Below the pieces are notes generated by a model, which did not search any database, was not told the origin of the DNA, and saw only the letters and a program-made list of their open reading frames with translations. DNA of 64,000 bases, from assembly GCA_007922305.1 (NCBI GenBank), contig ML677329.1:1454271-1518270 (forward strand), in the 5' to 3' direction. The position numbers and the translations under genes are program-made. The DNA is from Dermatemys mawii. Its lineage: Eukaryota > Chordata > Testudines > Dermatemydidae. Of this stretch, positions 13,961 to 26,567 are shown piece after piece. The number at the start of each line of letters is the position of its first letter. The stretch's first letter is position 1.

Positions 13961-14500
13961 AATTCTATTTACATGTGTTTCTGGCAGGATAAACCTGTCT
14001 CTTTTCATTTTTTGAAGGTTAAATGGCTCACCAAGAGCAACTCACACTATTTCACTGGGGAAAGGTCTCCCTCCTGTGTCACTCTCCACACCATGGAGAG
14101 TGGTGACAATTGTGAAGAGCTGAAAACCAAAACTACCACACTGCATTTTATCTGGGTACTATTTAAGGTTAGTGAGCATCATTGTAACTGTCTTTCTGCA
14201 TCTGCTTTAAAATCCTAGCTTTAAATCAGAGTTTAACACTCATTTGATGTCTTGCACAATATATGCAGGATTCAGTGATCATGTTATGTCAACCTTACTA
14301 CAGCTGGGCTAAAACTGACACCAGAAACTGTTGCTCCTTCCCTCCCCCTGTTATTACCAGTCAGATCCATGGATGTTAGGAGAAGGGTAGTGCAACATAA
14401 AGGGGTTCCCCCAAATGGGCTGTGATCTGCTAGTGTGCTTCAAAGCTCCATTTAAACACTAATTGTAAAGTTACAATGATATCATTAGAGTTTAAGTTAT

Positions 14501-14597
14501 GGTCTGGATCCTGCATGGGCTTATGCATGTGCTTAACATTGCTTATGTGAGTAGTCTTTTTAAAGCAAATCATGTGTGTGTTTGCAGGATAAAGGCC
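14501..14597. mobile_element. Small palindromic MITE
   Basis: It opens with ggtctggatcctgca and closes with tgcaggataaaggcc, imperfect inverted termini, with tgcatgtgcttaac inside. This resembles the short hairpin elements (ggcctgatcctgca type) that are abundant in reptile genomes. Confidence 0.5.
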
Positions 14598-16573
14598 ATG
14601 ATTAGCAATGGGCTGCATTGCCTGCCTACTTTATTGGGTATGCAGACAAAGCAGGCACTCCTTTGCCTATCTTCTTCTTGGTTTTTGGATCACACAGGGG
14701 GTTCAGTGGGGACATCTGCGGTAAAACAGCAGTGTTCATGTCCAGAGGCAGAACCATAGGCTTCTAGGGAGCTTTCATATGAAAATGATTTGAGTGTGGT
14801 TAGGTACCTACAGGTTTTGGTGAAAGCCAAGCAGGAGTTTTGTGGCTCCCAGTGAAGCCTAAAACTGGGACTTAAGTGTCTAATTACCTTTGTGGATATG
14901 GGCCTTAGATGCTGTTCACAAAGCAGATAAATCTAGGACATCTTTTTTTTTTTTTCTTTTTAATTTGAAGAAATATTACTACATAAACACAGTGCTAGCA
15001 AAGCCATGTATAACTAACTGTAATGACTTCTACCTGTCACTAGAGGCTGCTCTTAATACACAATGATGAAACATTAATAGGAGACAGTTCATTCTGCTTT
15101 TTTCCACCACAGGTATAGATTACTTATAATTTACTGAACATATTCTGGTAAGAAGTTAGCAAAGTTAATTTGTATTTCCAAGGTGAATTTATCTGATTAT
15201 CTCTACTTATTTCCATTCCTCAAATCAGGTGCTAAACACACATCCATTCAGTCTGTCTGTCTGTTGTAACTCTTACAAACTCCGATGGGACTATCAGTAT
15301 CATAGGAAGTGATCCCATTTCCCAGACTAACAGCCACACTTTTCTATAAGGCTCAATATAAAATGGATCCTACTGTTCAAAATGCTGTGTAAGTAGTGGC
15401 TTCTCTGTTTTATCAGTAGTTGGGTGAGATTTCCTCTAATTTATGGTGAACAACGCATATCTACAATCTGTAACAATGCACTCCAATTCTATTACTGAGA
15501 ACTTAAATATACAAATAAAAGAATTCAATTATTTTGTCATCTCCTTCTTCCATCTTACCCCTGTGCATCAAATCCCTTCCAAGATCTATTCAGTCCCTTG
15601 CAAAATGTTAGCATAGAGAACGCCAGAGAATCACTTCTGTAGCATTGTTGACCGAAAAAAAGAGTGTGTTTATTTTTCAACTGTGACTATTTGAGATGGT
15701 TGCTGCATGTCTCTTTCCTCTGGTAATCTGATTTTTTTTGAGTTAACAACCCAACATGCAACTAGAAGAAAGGCCTATGTTAGATGTTTCACTCTTATTT
15801 TACTTCAATCCCACTGCAAAGTCATGTTGTTGTTGTCTCTGTGTGTCACCCCTGTGTATGGGGAGGCACAAAGGCATAGCCTCAGTTCCCTGCACTAAGC
15901 CTGGCTTTCCCTTGTGGGATCCTGTGCCTGTAGAGGAACTCCTCTGCAGTTTCCCACAGTTCATCTCCTCCCTCTCCCCATACCTCGCTCTCGAGCATAC
16001 TGTCACCATCACTCATTTGACTTAAAATAAAATGAGTTGTTAATAATTTGAAGCACAGACCTGCACCTCTTGCAATTTACACCAGAACCAATGACTAATC
16101 TTAGTGTCTTCAAGACAAGGCCACTTGCAAAATATGCAACCATCTGTAGCTTCTAAGTCTTGTGTTCCCCTGCCCAGCCAAGCCTGCTGAGAACGTATAA
16201 CCCACATGTTCCAGAGTTGTGGGGCATTCCAGTTGGGGTGAAACCTGCCCATGGGCAGAACATAATATCTTTCTATCCAGGGAGGCTGCTTCACTGGGCT
16301 CTCCAGTTCCCTGAGTAAAGTGTGAGAGCAGCTGCCCGCATGAAATACTGGAGAGGAACTCTGCAGACAGACTGACCTCTTGCCTTGCTTTGAGTGATGC
16401 CCATTGTGGAGGAAACTATTCTGATGACTGCCATTGGCTGGAGGGCTAATCAGACTCCTCTGTGCAAGTGGCAGAGTGGCTTCTAGCCCATGTAGGGGTT
16501 CCCTGGCTGCAGGTAACAGTAATATACATAGCTGTAGCATGCCTTCCAAATTGAATTATAACCCTTCACAAGT

Positions 16574-16941
16574 AGAGCTGTGTGAATTTTTTTCCAAACA
16601 GACTTTTTTTGGGTGAGGGGACACACACACAGTTTTTTGTGAATTTTTGTTGATTTTTGCCAAATGATTTTAGTCAAAGCACTTTAAAATTCAGAAAAAA
16701 TCAAAACATTTCAAGACACTTGCAAAAGTTTCACTTTTTTATGCTGAATGGCTTTTTGTTCAGAAATTTCCTTTACTTTTATTTGAAAACTTAAAGTATA
16801 AATGCTCAAAATTAAAATGCAACATTTTGTTTGACCCAGAACAATTATTTAACTTTTTTTAAATTGTTTTCAGTTTGAGCTGAAATTTTGCTCTTTGGGG
16901 GGCAGTTGCCAGCAAACAGAAATTGTTGTTCACCCAGCTCT
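16574..16941. mobile_element. AT-rich MITE with AGAGCTG(T/G)GTGAA termini
   Basis: Left end AGAGCTGTGTGAA, right end TTCACCCAGCTCT, 12 of 13 positions matching as inverted repeats. The interior is T/A-rich with fused poly-T and poly-A words. No certain target duplication. A related left end (agagctggatgggca) is at 54527. Confidence 0.6.
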
Positions 16942-19900
16942 GCTTAAGTGTGTTAAGGAGAATTCTGCTGTGAGCTATAAATCCTGTTGTGGGGATGTGA
17001 TCATGTTTCTCACAGCCCTGAGACCAGTGGACCTTTTCTTGTCTGTCCTGAGCCTGAGATTGTCCCCAGTGTTATGTTGTAATACCAGCTAGCTATAAAA
17101 TGCTGTCAGGGGAATCTCTGGCATCCATCTGTGAATAAATGTGTGGTCAATGAAGAAGGGGAAGGTGATGTAGGGCAGTTTTCTGGGGGCGAGACATTAG
17201 CAGCAGCAGTTTGTAGGTTCTACCTGTACACAGGGGTGCTGCCCTTTTGGATATTTCATGGTGGGCATATTTTGCGAGCCACCCCCCACCACCTCTGCAA
17301 CTTTTCAGCTAGAAACTAGAACTTCAGTGATGGTTACAGCCTCTTGTGTTTTTTGTTACTTTGTTTTAAAAATTGGGTGAATTTCAGACATGTATAAAAT
17401 AAAAATTAGGCTGCAGTAATCCAGGGAGATTTAGGTCAGACCACCTCCCACAGAGGCTCAGACACATCAACAGCAATGTGCTCCTATTCAGTGCTATTTT
17501 TAAGGGGGGGAGAAGGGGGAATGTTTTTAAACCTGTATCATATTTTTTTCTATACCAAACTTTTACCTCTTGGGACAGTTTCTTATCTGTGTGTGTGGAT
17601 GTAAATCTGGAGAAACTCTAGTGGAGAATGTAAAGTGGGCCCTGTTACAATGTTTCCTGGTTAAAATATAACTGTAGCTTGGTTAATGTTTCCATAACCC
17701 AAAATATACAAAGGCTTTAAAGCCATGACACAAACTTAGGGTGGGATCTTGATGCCTGTATACTTAACAGGAATTTTACCATTTATTTCAATAGGGACAG
17801 ATTTAATCCTTAGTACCTCCAATATATCTAGTTCAACCTGTTGATATCTGTACCAATCACTGGTTAGTTTCTCCCATTTTACCCTGAGGCCAATTAGCTG
17901 TTCTGCTTGCCTCTATCCTAGAATATTGGGTCTATTGCCAGTGAAGTTTTCATTCATGACCTATTTTAACACTGGGATCCTCTACTGATGCAGTTTTTAC
18001 TGCTTTACAGTCCACTTCTCCATTGCCACTTCTGTTTCAGCAACTGACTCAAGAACACTTATACAGCTGCAACACCCAGGGCACTGCAGAGGTGCTATTC
18101 ATTTCTTGTTCTCTTCTTCAGAGTAATATTTCCAGTTGGCCCTTCAGCAAGAGAAAGCATCTTCATAAGCCTATAATTTCTGCAGCCTTCGGGGCCTGAA
18201 GTGTTCTCATTCTGTGAGGACTTGCATCTGTGCTGAATATGAAAATTTCTCAGGCAAGAATAAGGCGACGCTGAAACAGTCCCAAGTGCCTGGTTCAAAC
18301 TCTGCAAATGCCAAAGTATACAGTGATGATCACTCCAGGCATTCATTCCTCTTGCTCATGGTATGCAATAGTTTTTGTTCTATTGGCAACCCAGAAAATG
18401 AACCTGGTGTAATAGGAACAGCAGAGTCCTAAAAAGCTGTATAGAGCTAAAAGTCAACCAGTTCTGTACTCCTTCACTCTATCAGTGGAAATTCCTTCCT
18501 CACTGATCAAATGACCAAGGGAAAATTATCTCTTTTTAAAACAGCTCACATTTCTTTGGATTCAGTGTCAAGTTGTCATTCTTGACCTTATCACAGACTA
18601 TTTAGAAATGCACCAGTTCCTGACCAAAAGATTTAGCATGTGCCCGATTTGTTATCCATGTATGACACAGTCTGAAAGAGGTGCATGCCACAGAGTACAT
18701 TCTCCATGAACCGTTTAAAGGTTCCAAGAGCACTGTATAATCTAAAGGACATTACTTGAAATTGCCAGAGCATTTAACCTGCTGTAAAAGCAGCCTTCTT
18801 CCTGATTTTTTTTTTTTTGGATCCATTTCACCCATTGCAGAGCCAATTAAGATCAACATGGAAACCAAACTTACCCTATTATGGCACCAAATATATCTGT
18901 TTCCCACAAAGGAGAGAAATCCTCTGATTGTAACAGAGTAGCCGGCCCTTTAAATGAAACTGGGCTCAGCACTCCTCTTTCAGTCCAGGTATGCCCTAGT
19001 TTGGTGTAATGAGCAGGGTAGGTCTGCCCTTGAGCATTATAAATGAGAGTTCAGAAAAGGCAATTCAGAACTCTACAGTCATCAAAGAGAGCTTACAGGG
19101 ATTGTTTCAAAATGGAGGATCCCCCAGCACTGATGATAGAGCTCAGAGAGGAAGCGGAGCTGAACTGAGAGCTTCAGGGAGGGGTCCCACTGAAGGACCG
19201 GGTGGGTGGTGAGAGGTCCTGGTTGAGCTGTGGAGCCACAACAGGCTGGTGAAAGCAGAAGCTAGGAAGCCAGTTGGAGAGTCACCTACAAAGTTCTCCA
19301 GGCTGGGGAGCTAAGCATGGCCAGAGATGATTGGAGAGGGAAGATACCTGCTGGTTCTCTGGGGTTGGACAGTTGGGGACGAATGTACTGTTTGGATTGC
19401 TCTTGGGGGCGGGGGGGAGGGATTTTGGGTAAGAAAACCACAAAAAAAGCTATTAGTATACTCTTAAAGGTACATGAATTTATCTGAAAAATCAAGAAGG
19501 AAACTGAGGCTGCCATGGGGGGTGGGTGGCTCCCAATGACCATTTAATTTTCTCATCCACATAGAATCTGGCATCCTTCATCCTTTTTCCCAAGCAAAAA
19601 CTATAGCTGATGCTAAAGGTTCAATTATCTCTTACAGGCTAGTAACGAAATGGCAGGAAAACTCTTCTCTGTCAGAAAGTGAGTCAGTGAGGTACTTGCT
19701 TGAAAAACATGCTTCTCCTAGTGTCGTTCATGGTGTATCTACAAATGCAATGAAACTCTTTCTCTTGGTTGACTGAGGGAATAAATTCAACCAGAAACAC
19801 TTGCCAAACCTTTCTGCTGCTGTTTGTATCAATGTCCAATATTGCACTGGATCAAATCTAGTTGCACTTTAGAAACTCATCTTCTTTGCCCCCTCACCTT

Positions 19901-20159
19901 TCTACTAGATGAGCTGCCTCACATTTTCTCATTGTTTTGTTTTAGTAATTAAAACATGAAAATCTATATTTTGCAGACAGACTTCACAAACTAACTAGAA
20001 TGCCTGTCTTGAAGCTAATAGAGCTGAACCATCTTGTAAAACTAATTCTCTTCTCTTTTTGATAGGTGTGAATACCCACTGCTCAGTATATGAAATGGGC
20101 TTCCTTCTGTGGCTGCACCACAGAGGACACGGATTTATTATAGCTCTCAGCTTGAGAGA

Positions 20160-20330
20160 AAATGGTTCTTTAACTCATGCTTTTCACAGTAGAGGTCTCT
20201 GGTTCAGTCCCATATGAGACCTCACTTATATGATAGCTGACACACCAGGGATTGAACTGAGGACCTCCAGAGTTAGAAGAACAAGTTGAAGCTAAAATGC
20301 TCAGCTCTCAGAGATCTATTACACCACTCA
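20160..20330. repeat. Two tRNA-promoter-like segments in opposite orientation
   Basis: ctggttcagtccca (20200-20213) resembles a box B on the plus strand, and ccagggattgaactg (20247-20261) is a box-B-like word on the minus strand. They may be the heads of two old SINEs in inverted order. Weak. Confidence 0.25.
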
Positions 20331-20516
20331 CCTTATCTCCTTTCCCTCCGCTACAAAGGGGGAATACACAATACATATTGGCCATTGAGATCAAAAACAT
20401 TGGGCTAAAAATAGGCAGTGTGACTGGGGGTGGCGGTGGTGCAGCTTATTCCATTGAGAATTACTACATTGCAGCATACTAAAGTTAAATCAGCCCACAG
20501 GAGAAGAGCCACCATA

Positions 20517-20553
20517 TTTATTTGTTTTATTCACCATACTGACTTGCTTTATT
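20517..20553 (-). terminator. Cluster of three alternative AATAAA signals
   Basis: TTTATT occurs at 20517-20522, 20526-20531 and 20548-20553 on the plus strand, giving three AATAAA hexamers within 37 nt on the ENPEP coding strand, 1.7 kb after the stop. It could be a distal poly(A) site or chance in AT-rich DNA. Confidence 0.25.
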
Positions 20554-21534
20554 AAATCATAAAAATATTTAAAGATACAGACATAAGATGATGGGGATCT
20601 AAGACACATGTCCAGACAAGGGCTTCATTATAAATATGAAATAGCTTTTCATATTGTGGGGAAAGTGAAAGATTTTTCTTCATGGTCTCTGCATATTTTG
20701 GTTCTGTACAATTGCTTCACTTTCATTGCTGGGCAAAGGCAAGAGCACTGAAGAAGTCACTTGGCTCTTTGCCACATTCCTATCACAATTGGAAGCATAT
20801 AACCGCAGTGAGTTGTAACCATTGTAGGTTAAAATCCTTAAATGTTTGTTGTGGAGTGCTGGCTGACGCTTTGCTAGTCAATTCTACGTGAAAGGAATCA
20901 CTAGAATTCTCTGACCTCATCCTAGGGTGAATTTGGCCTGAAACATGTGGAAGGGGTCAATGGAGCATGAGGAAGCATCAGTTCTGATTCTCAAATCTTT
21001 GAAAGTGAAGAAACTGCTTATTCTCTCACAGCTGGATCCAGATTCTCAGTTGTTCTGCATCCGCTTTTTGCACCAGCTAAGGTGAAACAAATGGACTGGA
21101 GGGGTGGCAAAAGGCAGGAGTACCCCCACAGGGGCCTCCTGTTCCTAGGGTGTTTCTCTATTCCTGGGGCACAGCCAGATCTGTGCCATCTCTTCAGCAG
21201 CCTCTCACATCCTCCTTTCTGCTGGGGGACTTTCCAGGGCAAAAGGAGGTGTGCTTTTACTCCCCATTGATTCTGCACTCCTGCAGTGGCCCATTGAAAT
21301 AGTGGATAAGTTTGGCTAACTCTCAGGTCTACTCAATAGCCTGCACAGGGAGACGAACTGTCCCCCACGTTGTTCTGGGGTAAAGGAGACACAATCTGTT
21401 TTTCCCCATATTCCAGGGCCAGCCCTAGCTCCAGCAGAGGGGTGAATTTGCCCCTTCTTGGGCTGGAGGTCTCAGTGATTGATTGCCATATCTGACATTC
21501 TTACAAAGCAGTGGTTGATGTTTTTCAAAAACGC

Positions 21535-22249
21535 AGTGATGGTCAGCCTTTTATTTCCTAGTTAAGAGTGAGCATTTTCTAGTTCTTATGGAAAGGAGGT
21601 AACAGGTACTCATTTCCTTGTCTAAAACATATAGTGACTTAGGTGCTGGTTACTTTTGACAGGATTTAGAGAGAGAAACAAAATATAAAAATTACAGCAT
21701 CCCAAATAATAAACTTAAACAGTAGGCTGGTTATATTGATTCCCTTGAATACCAATAGTTAAATTTTTAAAGAATCAATCAAGAAACAAAATTAACTGAT
21801 ATTTTTTTAGTACTAAGAATACAAAGCTAAATCCTACATGATGTGTCTGTTACAAATATAAATATACAACATGTAATTTGAACTGGTTTTTAAAATCTAC
21901 TTAATTCCCTTGGAATAGACCACCTATAAAATATCCTTGGAAGGGTATCCCTGAGTGTTTTAAGTACTCTTAAATGGGTTTCTTTCTACATAAACAAAAG
22001 GGTACATTTTTCAAAGCAGGGTGGGTGGTACAAACAGGAGCCCAATCTGCAATTGTTTATAACATGAGTAACTTTACTCTTACAAGTAGTCTTATTTATC
22101 TTACATGAGTAAAGTTATTCAAGTGCATAAGTGTCTGTAAGATTCAAAGACAGCATTTGTAAATGGATTCCCAAATGTTCATATAAGAAACAATAAGTGC
22201 ATAAAATGAAGACTATGTTTTTAATTCGTCACAGCTTTGAAGTAAAACA
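21535..22249 (-). other. ENPEP: Probable ENPEP 3' UTR
   Basis: AT-rich, open-frame-poor sequence directly downstream of the stop codon. The first canonical AATAAA on the coding strand is at 21555-21550, so cleavage near 21535 is inferred. The UTR includes a hairpin-like repeat at 22040-22145 with the inverted motif ACATGAGTAA...TTACATGAG. A much earlier ATTAAA (22224-22219) and a later AATAAA cluster at 20553-20517 are alternative ends. Confidence 0.5.
21550..21555 (-). terminator. Candidate polyadenylation signal for ENPEP
   Basis: TTTATT on the plus strand, i.e. AATAAA on the coding strand, about 695 nt after the stop. A T-rich/GT element (tgcgtttttg on the coding strand) follows within 30 nt, as expected for a downstream element. 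No transcript evidence. Confidence 0.45.
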
Positions 22250-22387
22250 TTAAGTTGTTAGCCATGCTTCTATCTCTCCCTTGTTTTGTTTTAGCCATTC
22301 AATATTGTTCTTTACTGTTTCGAGAGCCTGTTTCCTGGGTGCTTCTCCTGCTCCAGCATCAGGGTATTTTTCAAAGAAATTTTCCAT
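22250..22387 (-). CDS. ENPEP: ENPEP exon 20, terminal coding exon with stop (about residues 909-953)
   Basis: 138 nt including the TAA at 22252-22250. Acceptor ctttttaag|ATG; this ATG is an internal Met in phase, not a start. It encodes ENFFEKYPDAGAGEAPRKQ and LETVKNNIEWLKQNKGEIEAWLTT. From memory the human protein has a slightly longer tail (NLLESG-type ending) that is missing here. Confidence 0.96.
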   Translation of the reverse strand: MENFFEKYPDAGAGEAPRKQALETVKNNIEWLKQNKGEIEAWLTT

Positions 22388-22656
22388 CTTAAAAAGAGAA
22401 AACAAAATGAATTCACAGGCAGCAAGTACTCCTGTTGTATTTAACATAAAGTAATTTTTATTCTATGTTCTAGAAATCATGGAAAGTTTTTTACTTGAGA
22501 AAGGACTTCAGGATTGGACTGGTAGTACTTGAATAATTTTTTTTTTATAGCATTCATAATTATGCTAGGCATCTTGGAGAATAACAGGACAAGTTTCTTG
22601 CCGAGGAAGATCTTAAACTTAGTGGCTTAAAATGACTATAGGCATCATCTCCATAC

Positions 22657-22735
22657 CTGCCAAAGCTGAAGGTCAGTGTTGAATGTTTGGGTTATTGATA
22701 CTATTCGACCAAGATTTCTATCATTGATGGTGTAT
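22657..22735 (-). CDS. ENPEP: ENPEP exon 19 (about residues 882-908)
   Basis: 79 nt, phase 2 to phase 0. Acceptor ttttccag|A, donor TGGCAG|gtatgg. It encodes YTINDRNLGRIVSITQTF and then LQLWQ. Confidence 0.95.
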
Positions 22736-24483
22736 CTGGAAAAAAAAAGTATTTGATATAAAAATAATATTGCTTTTTTTGGAGTGCTTGTTCCTTTATT
22801 GTTAAACTCTTTTAGTTTTTTTAGCATCTTGAAATAGATGTTGCCCCAAATTTTTAGGTGTTGCCAGAAATATTTGAAAAAAAACATATATTTTTTTTTG
22901 TACTATTCTGTAGTTTAAGCTATACCTGGTGAGGTCTCTGATATAAACATATTCAAAGAATAGTGTCTTCTGCCTGGAATCGAGCCAGCCCTTAAGAGAA
23001 ATTTCCATTACAACACCCTCACATATTTCTATCCCTTTGTAGAGCTAAAATTGTGTATGGCCAGAGGACCTATGTAAATGGGCAGGCTTCTTGTGATTCT
23101 ATGCCCTCATGTGAGTTTCAATTAAATTCCCTTTCTAATGTCCTACTCTACTAGGAGGACTGAAAGAGCACCTTAGGAATTGGTGTAAATAGACAGGAGC
23201 AAAGCTGGAAACTGATTTCACTGTAGATTGCTGTGATTAAAGAGAATATTCTGTATTGGGCCAGATTGTGGATTGACTGCTGCAGAGTCCATAGGAGAAC
23301 ACCCCCATAACACTGAGGAATTTGCTACAGTTTTCTCCTGGCATTGGCTCCTAGTGATCTTTTGGGGACAGAAATATACATTGTAGAATTACTCTTAACT
23401 GCTTTATCTATATCTTTTTATTCCTCAAATTCATATTACAATTCTTTACCACATAGATATATGGTTTTAAAAGTCCAAACCATAATACAGCACACCTCTA
23501 GGAAACTGTCATGTATTTTCTCTCTCCTCTTCCTAGAAAAAATATTGGCTTTTTATGAGTAAATATTAAAGAAAAAAGCTTCCTGACTGATTCTTCCAGT
23601 GCTGTCACAACTTAGTATGGGAGAGGTCACAATTCACTAGGGGTGACCATCAATATGCCTGCAAAAAACCAAAATGGTACTGTCTATGTGGCGGAAATGA
23701 CTGGAAATTCTCTTTTGGTGGGATGGGGGAGATGCAAAATCTACCTAGGGCACTGGGCTACAATGCATTTTTTTTTTCCTGTAGCTGTTGCTCGAGCCTA
23801 TTGGTGGTTCTAGCAGGTGCAGCCCTTCTACAGCCTTTAGCCTGCAAAGAGCTGAATGTTGTGAAAGCTTTGGCAGATTAGGGTACTTAGTATCTCACAG
23901 GATCAAATATTAATGGCCAGATTCTCAGAAAAACTCGTCTCCCATATCCCAATGGGATTATTCACATGCTTAATGTCAGGCAGGTTTCTAAGTAACTTGC
24001 TGAACATGCCCTCATATTTACTCATAAATGAACTAGGGCGTTAAGTGTGCTTCCTTCTGTTATGCAATGTTTCAAAGATCTGACAGCTAGTTACTTTGTC
24101 CAAAAGACAGAGAGGTAACTAATAATCAAACCAACTCCTGCATTGTGCTACTCAGCTCTCAGCAAGTTTCGATTCAGACTGGAACTTTAGTGTAGGATTT
24201 TTAAGTTGGCAGTAACTCTTTTTTTCACTACAGGCTGCAATAATATTTAAAACATTTTCAACTCTCTCTGTCCAAAGGTTTTGTTTCTTAGAGCCATTTG
24301 CTTCCACAGAAATGGGAAAACCCAAGGATATATGCAAGTTTTGTTTCACATTAAGATAAATGGATTAATGTGTTCCTGCACCTAATGGGGACTGGGTGGA
24401 AAGACGTAAGTAAGGTGAGATAAGAAAATAAAGAGCAGGAGACTTAGAATTAAGTTTAAAATGTTCAAAGGATGTTAACATAC
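22736..24483 (-). other. ENPEP: ENPEP intron 18
   Basis: 1748 nt. It contains AT-rich sequence near exon 19 and an old hairpin-type repeat around 23915-24090 (words ggccagattctcag, gggattattcacatgctt). Otherwise nothing recognised. Confidence 0.85.
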
Positions 24484-24624
24484 CTGCTGACTAAATATTC
24501 CCAGTTGAGCCGTATCCAGTCCCAAGCCATGGTTTTGCCATAGCTGTTATAGGAGATGTATCTCAAGACAGTGAACACATCTTGACTTTTAATAAGACTG
24601 GTGTTGTAAATATATCCTAGATAC
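24484..24624 (-). CDS. ENPEP: ENPEP exon 18 (about residues 835-881)
   Basis: 141 nt, phase 2 at both ends. Acceptor tctcctag|G, donor GTCAGCAG|gtatgt. It encodes SQDVFTVLRYISYNSYGK and then MAWDWIRLNWEYLVSR. An NTS sequon is present. Confidence 0.96.
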
Positions 24625-26100
24625 CTAGGAGAAACCAGATGGGGGAAACAATTAAACAGACTTTCAAATCTTTCATTAAAGATTGTAGAAAAGTGAGTTC
24701 TAAAGAAACTATTGAAGTTGCTGAGACCAACCTAGACCATCTGCAGAAATATTTGTATTTTACTACGGAAAATCTAACACTAGAGACTTATTTTTCCTAG
24801 ACTATTTTAAGGATGAAGTAGGCTGGTCTAAAACGTGATTACCTATTAAGGATAAGATTTTTTTTTTCCAAAAGTGATAGGCATGTAAACATTGCCTGTG
24901 TTTAATTTCTTTTTCAAGATGCCGGGGTTCAAGCAAGAACAATGCAATCTTCCACATATCGCTACCTTGTATGCACCACACATGCAAGCTCATGGCTGGC
25001 ACACTACTGACAGAAGAGGTACTGAAGCTGAGCCCCAGTACAAAGTAAGCTCTGGGCATCTCATTGAAAATCAGCAGGACTTGGGGCCCAGATCATCAAA
25101 TATATTCAGGCATCTAGTTCCCATTGATTTCCTAGTTTTAAGGTAAAATTTTCAAATCTTTTCTGTCCCAGTGAGTGAGGTCAAAGTTCCTCTAATAGTT
25201 CACAAGATTTCATCCTATTGAAGGCCTAAAATGCAGTATGTCAGGGTGTAACCTATAGATCCATAAAATGGCTGGACTCATTGTCACAGACACATTTAAG
25301 GAAAATATTAGGAAGCTACTTCTAGCTATAACATGCAGTAGCAGCTGCAAAGAGGTTCCTCTTCAGCTACTGTAATTTGGGGCTGAGGGTTCTGTTCTTC
25401 CACTCTATAAACAAGTGGCTGAGTGCACAGCCAGCTTTCTCAGGGGTGGGTGCTTTTTTCCTTTATTTCACTAAAAAAGTTGATTCTGGGAAGGGCCAAA
25501 TTCCACCTGTGAGTTACCTTCAGTGAGGATTTTTTTGGTTTTGCTCTGCAAATTTGGGTTTGTCTGAATAATCCATGTTTTAGTCACAGAAGTGATGACT
25601 TTGTAGGGGTTAGTTACAAAATAACCTTAAATGATGTGTACTTGTGAAGTTACACACACTGCTAACCTCAGTCACCACATTTTCATATTACCGTTACCCT
25701 CATCCCCACTCTTCTTGTTCTTCCTATTGTTAGTTATGCTCCTTTGTTTAATCTTGTCTTCAATCGTAATCTCTTTGGGGCAGGGACTGTCATTTTACGT
25801 GCTGGCACAATGGTTTCCAGATCCCAAATTGGACGTTGGAGAATACTGCCCTTGTGGTGGTAGTAGTAATTAAGATATTTCTATGCTTGCAAAGAGATGG
25901 ACTATAAAAACCATCACCAAAACAGATCCTTTCAAGCAAGGGAACAACCACTTTGCCTAGTTACTGACAGTATAATCTCAGAGAGGACAACTCAAGAGTG
26001 ATGTGTTCTATATCAGACTTTATATATGACAAAAATGATAATGCGATGGGGGGGTAGTAGATGGGAGAAGGAAAATAACTTTCAGCATATTTTCAGCAAC
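24625..26100 (-). other. ENPEP: ENPEP intron 17
   Basis: 1476 nt. Mostly unique-looking sequence. 25060-25140 has the cttggggcccagatcatcaa wording of decayed hairpin elements. No genes. Confidence 0.85.
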
Positions 26101-26271
26101 CTGTCCAAAAGGGTGATGTTCTTCACTGATGCCAGACCATAGAGCAATTTTTCTTTTTCTTGAGCTAATGAAGTACTTTGGTATTTCTGAAACATATAGT
26201 TCCATGATGTCTCATTGCCGGAGTTCTGCATCCCATAGCGGTATACCAAGAGCCGGAGATTTACAGATGGA
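26101..26271 (-). CDS. ENPEP: ENPEP exon 17 (about residues 778-834)
   Basis: 171 nt, phase 2 at both ends. Acceptor gttttttag|T, donor GGACAG|gttgct. It encodes VNLRLLVYRYGMQNSGNE, SLAQEKEKLLYGLASVK and NITLLDR of the ARM/HEAT-like helical C-terminal domain. It is one of the segments most similar to mammalian ENPEP. Confidence 0.97.
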
Positions 26272-26375
26272 CTAAAAAACATAAAGCAATATATTATGGT
26301 TGCCACCTTTTTTTGAGTTGCATTATAATTCCATACACAGTACTCTTAACTGAATGTGAAACCATGAATATTCAC

Positions 26376-26477
26376 CTGGCTCCATTTAACCAGGAATAAA
26401 ATAAGCTGGAGGCATTGTTCAAAGCATCCGGGTCGTCCATGCTGCATGCAAATCCTAAAACATCTGCACGAAGAAGC
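26376..26477 (-). CDS. ENPEP: ENPEP exon 16 (about residues 744-777)
   Basis: 102 nt, phase 2 at both ends. It encodes LLRADVLGFACSMDD and then DALNNASSLF with an NAS sequon. The acceptor is aag|G directly behind 17 uninterrupted T residues on the coding strand. Donor GCCAG|gtgaat. Confidence 0.94.
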
Positions 26478-26480
26478 CTT

Positions 26481-26497
26481 AAAAAAAAAAAAAAAAA
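26481..26497. repeat. A17 homopolymer that forms the exon 16 polypyrimidine tract
   Basis: 17 consecutive A on the plus strand, so T17 on the ENPEP coding strand, starting 3 nt upstream of the exon 16 acceptor dinucleotide context (tttaag|G). It lies in the 90-nt intron 15. Confidence 0.9.
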
Positions 26498-26567
26498 GGG
26501 AGATTTTTCCTAGTGCTTAGCAATCTGAGTCTATATATAATATTAATGTATACAATAAATTCTTAAC

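Larger units (their letters stand above)
1..21534. other. Intergenic region downstream of ENPEP
   Basis: No exon chain or protein family was recognised on either strand. Known content: hAT-like element (1827-2247), poly-T tract (5479-5501), MIR-like SINE pieces (5240-5460, 7690-7930, 8590-8830), palindromic or terminal-inverted-repeat elements (10436-10660, 14501-14597, 16574-16941), a purine-rich tract (13690-13960) and a candidate regulatory block (11690-12110). The stretches 1-1826, 2248-5239, 5502-7689, 8831-10435, 12111-13689, 14598-16573 and 16942-21534 otherwise show only unique or unclassified old repeat sequence. In other amniotes PITX2 is the convergent neighbour of ENPEP, so PITX2 is expected past position 1. 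Confidence 0.7.

Noticed and set aside
16040..16549. 169-codon minus-strand open frame
   Set aside because: No recognised family, no splice context or codon bias, and it overlaps other short frames; best explained as chance in a GC-richer patch.
22645..23008. Overlapping minus-strand frames longer than exon 19
   Set aside because: Only 22657-22735 has homology and splice sites; the rest is read-through into intron.
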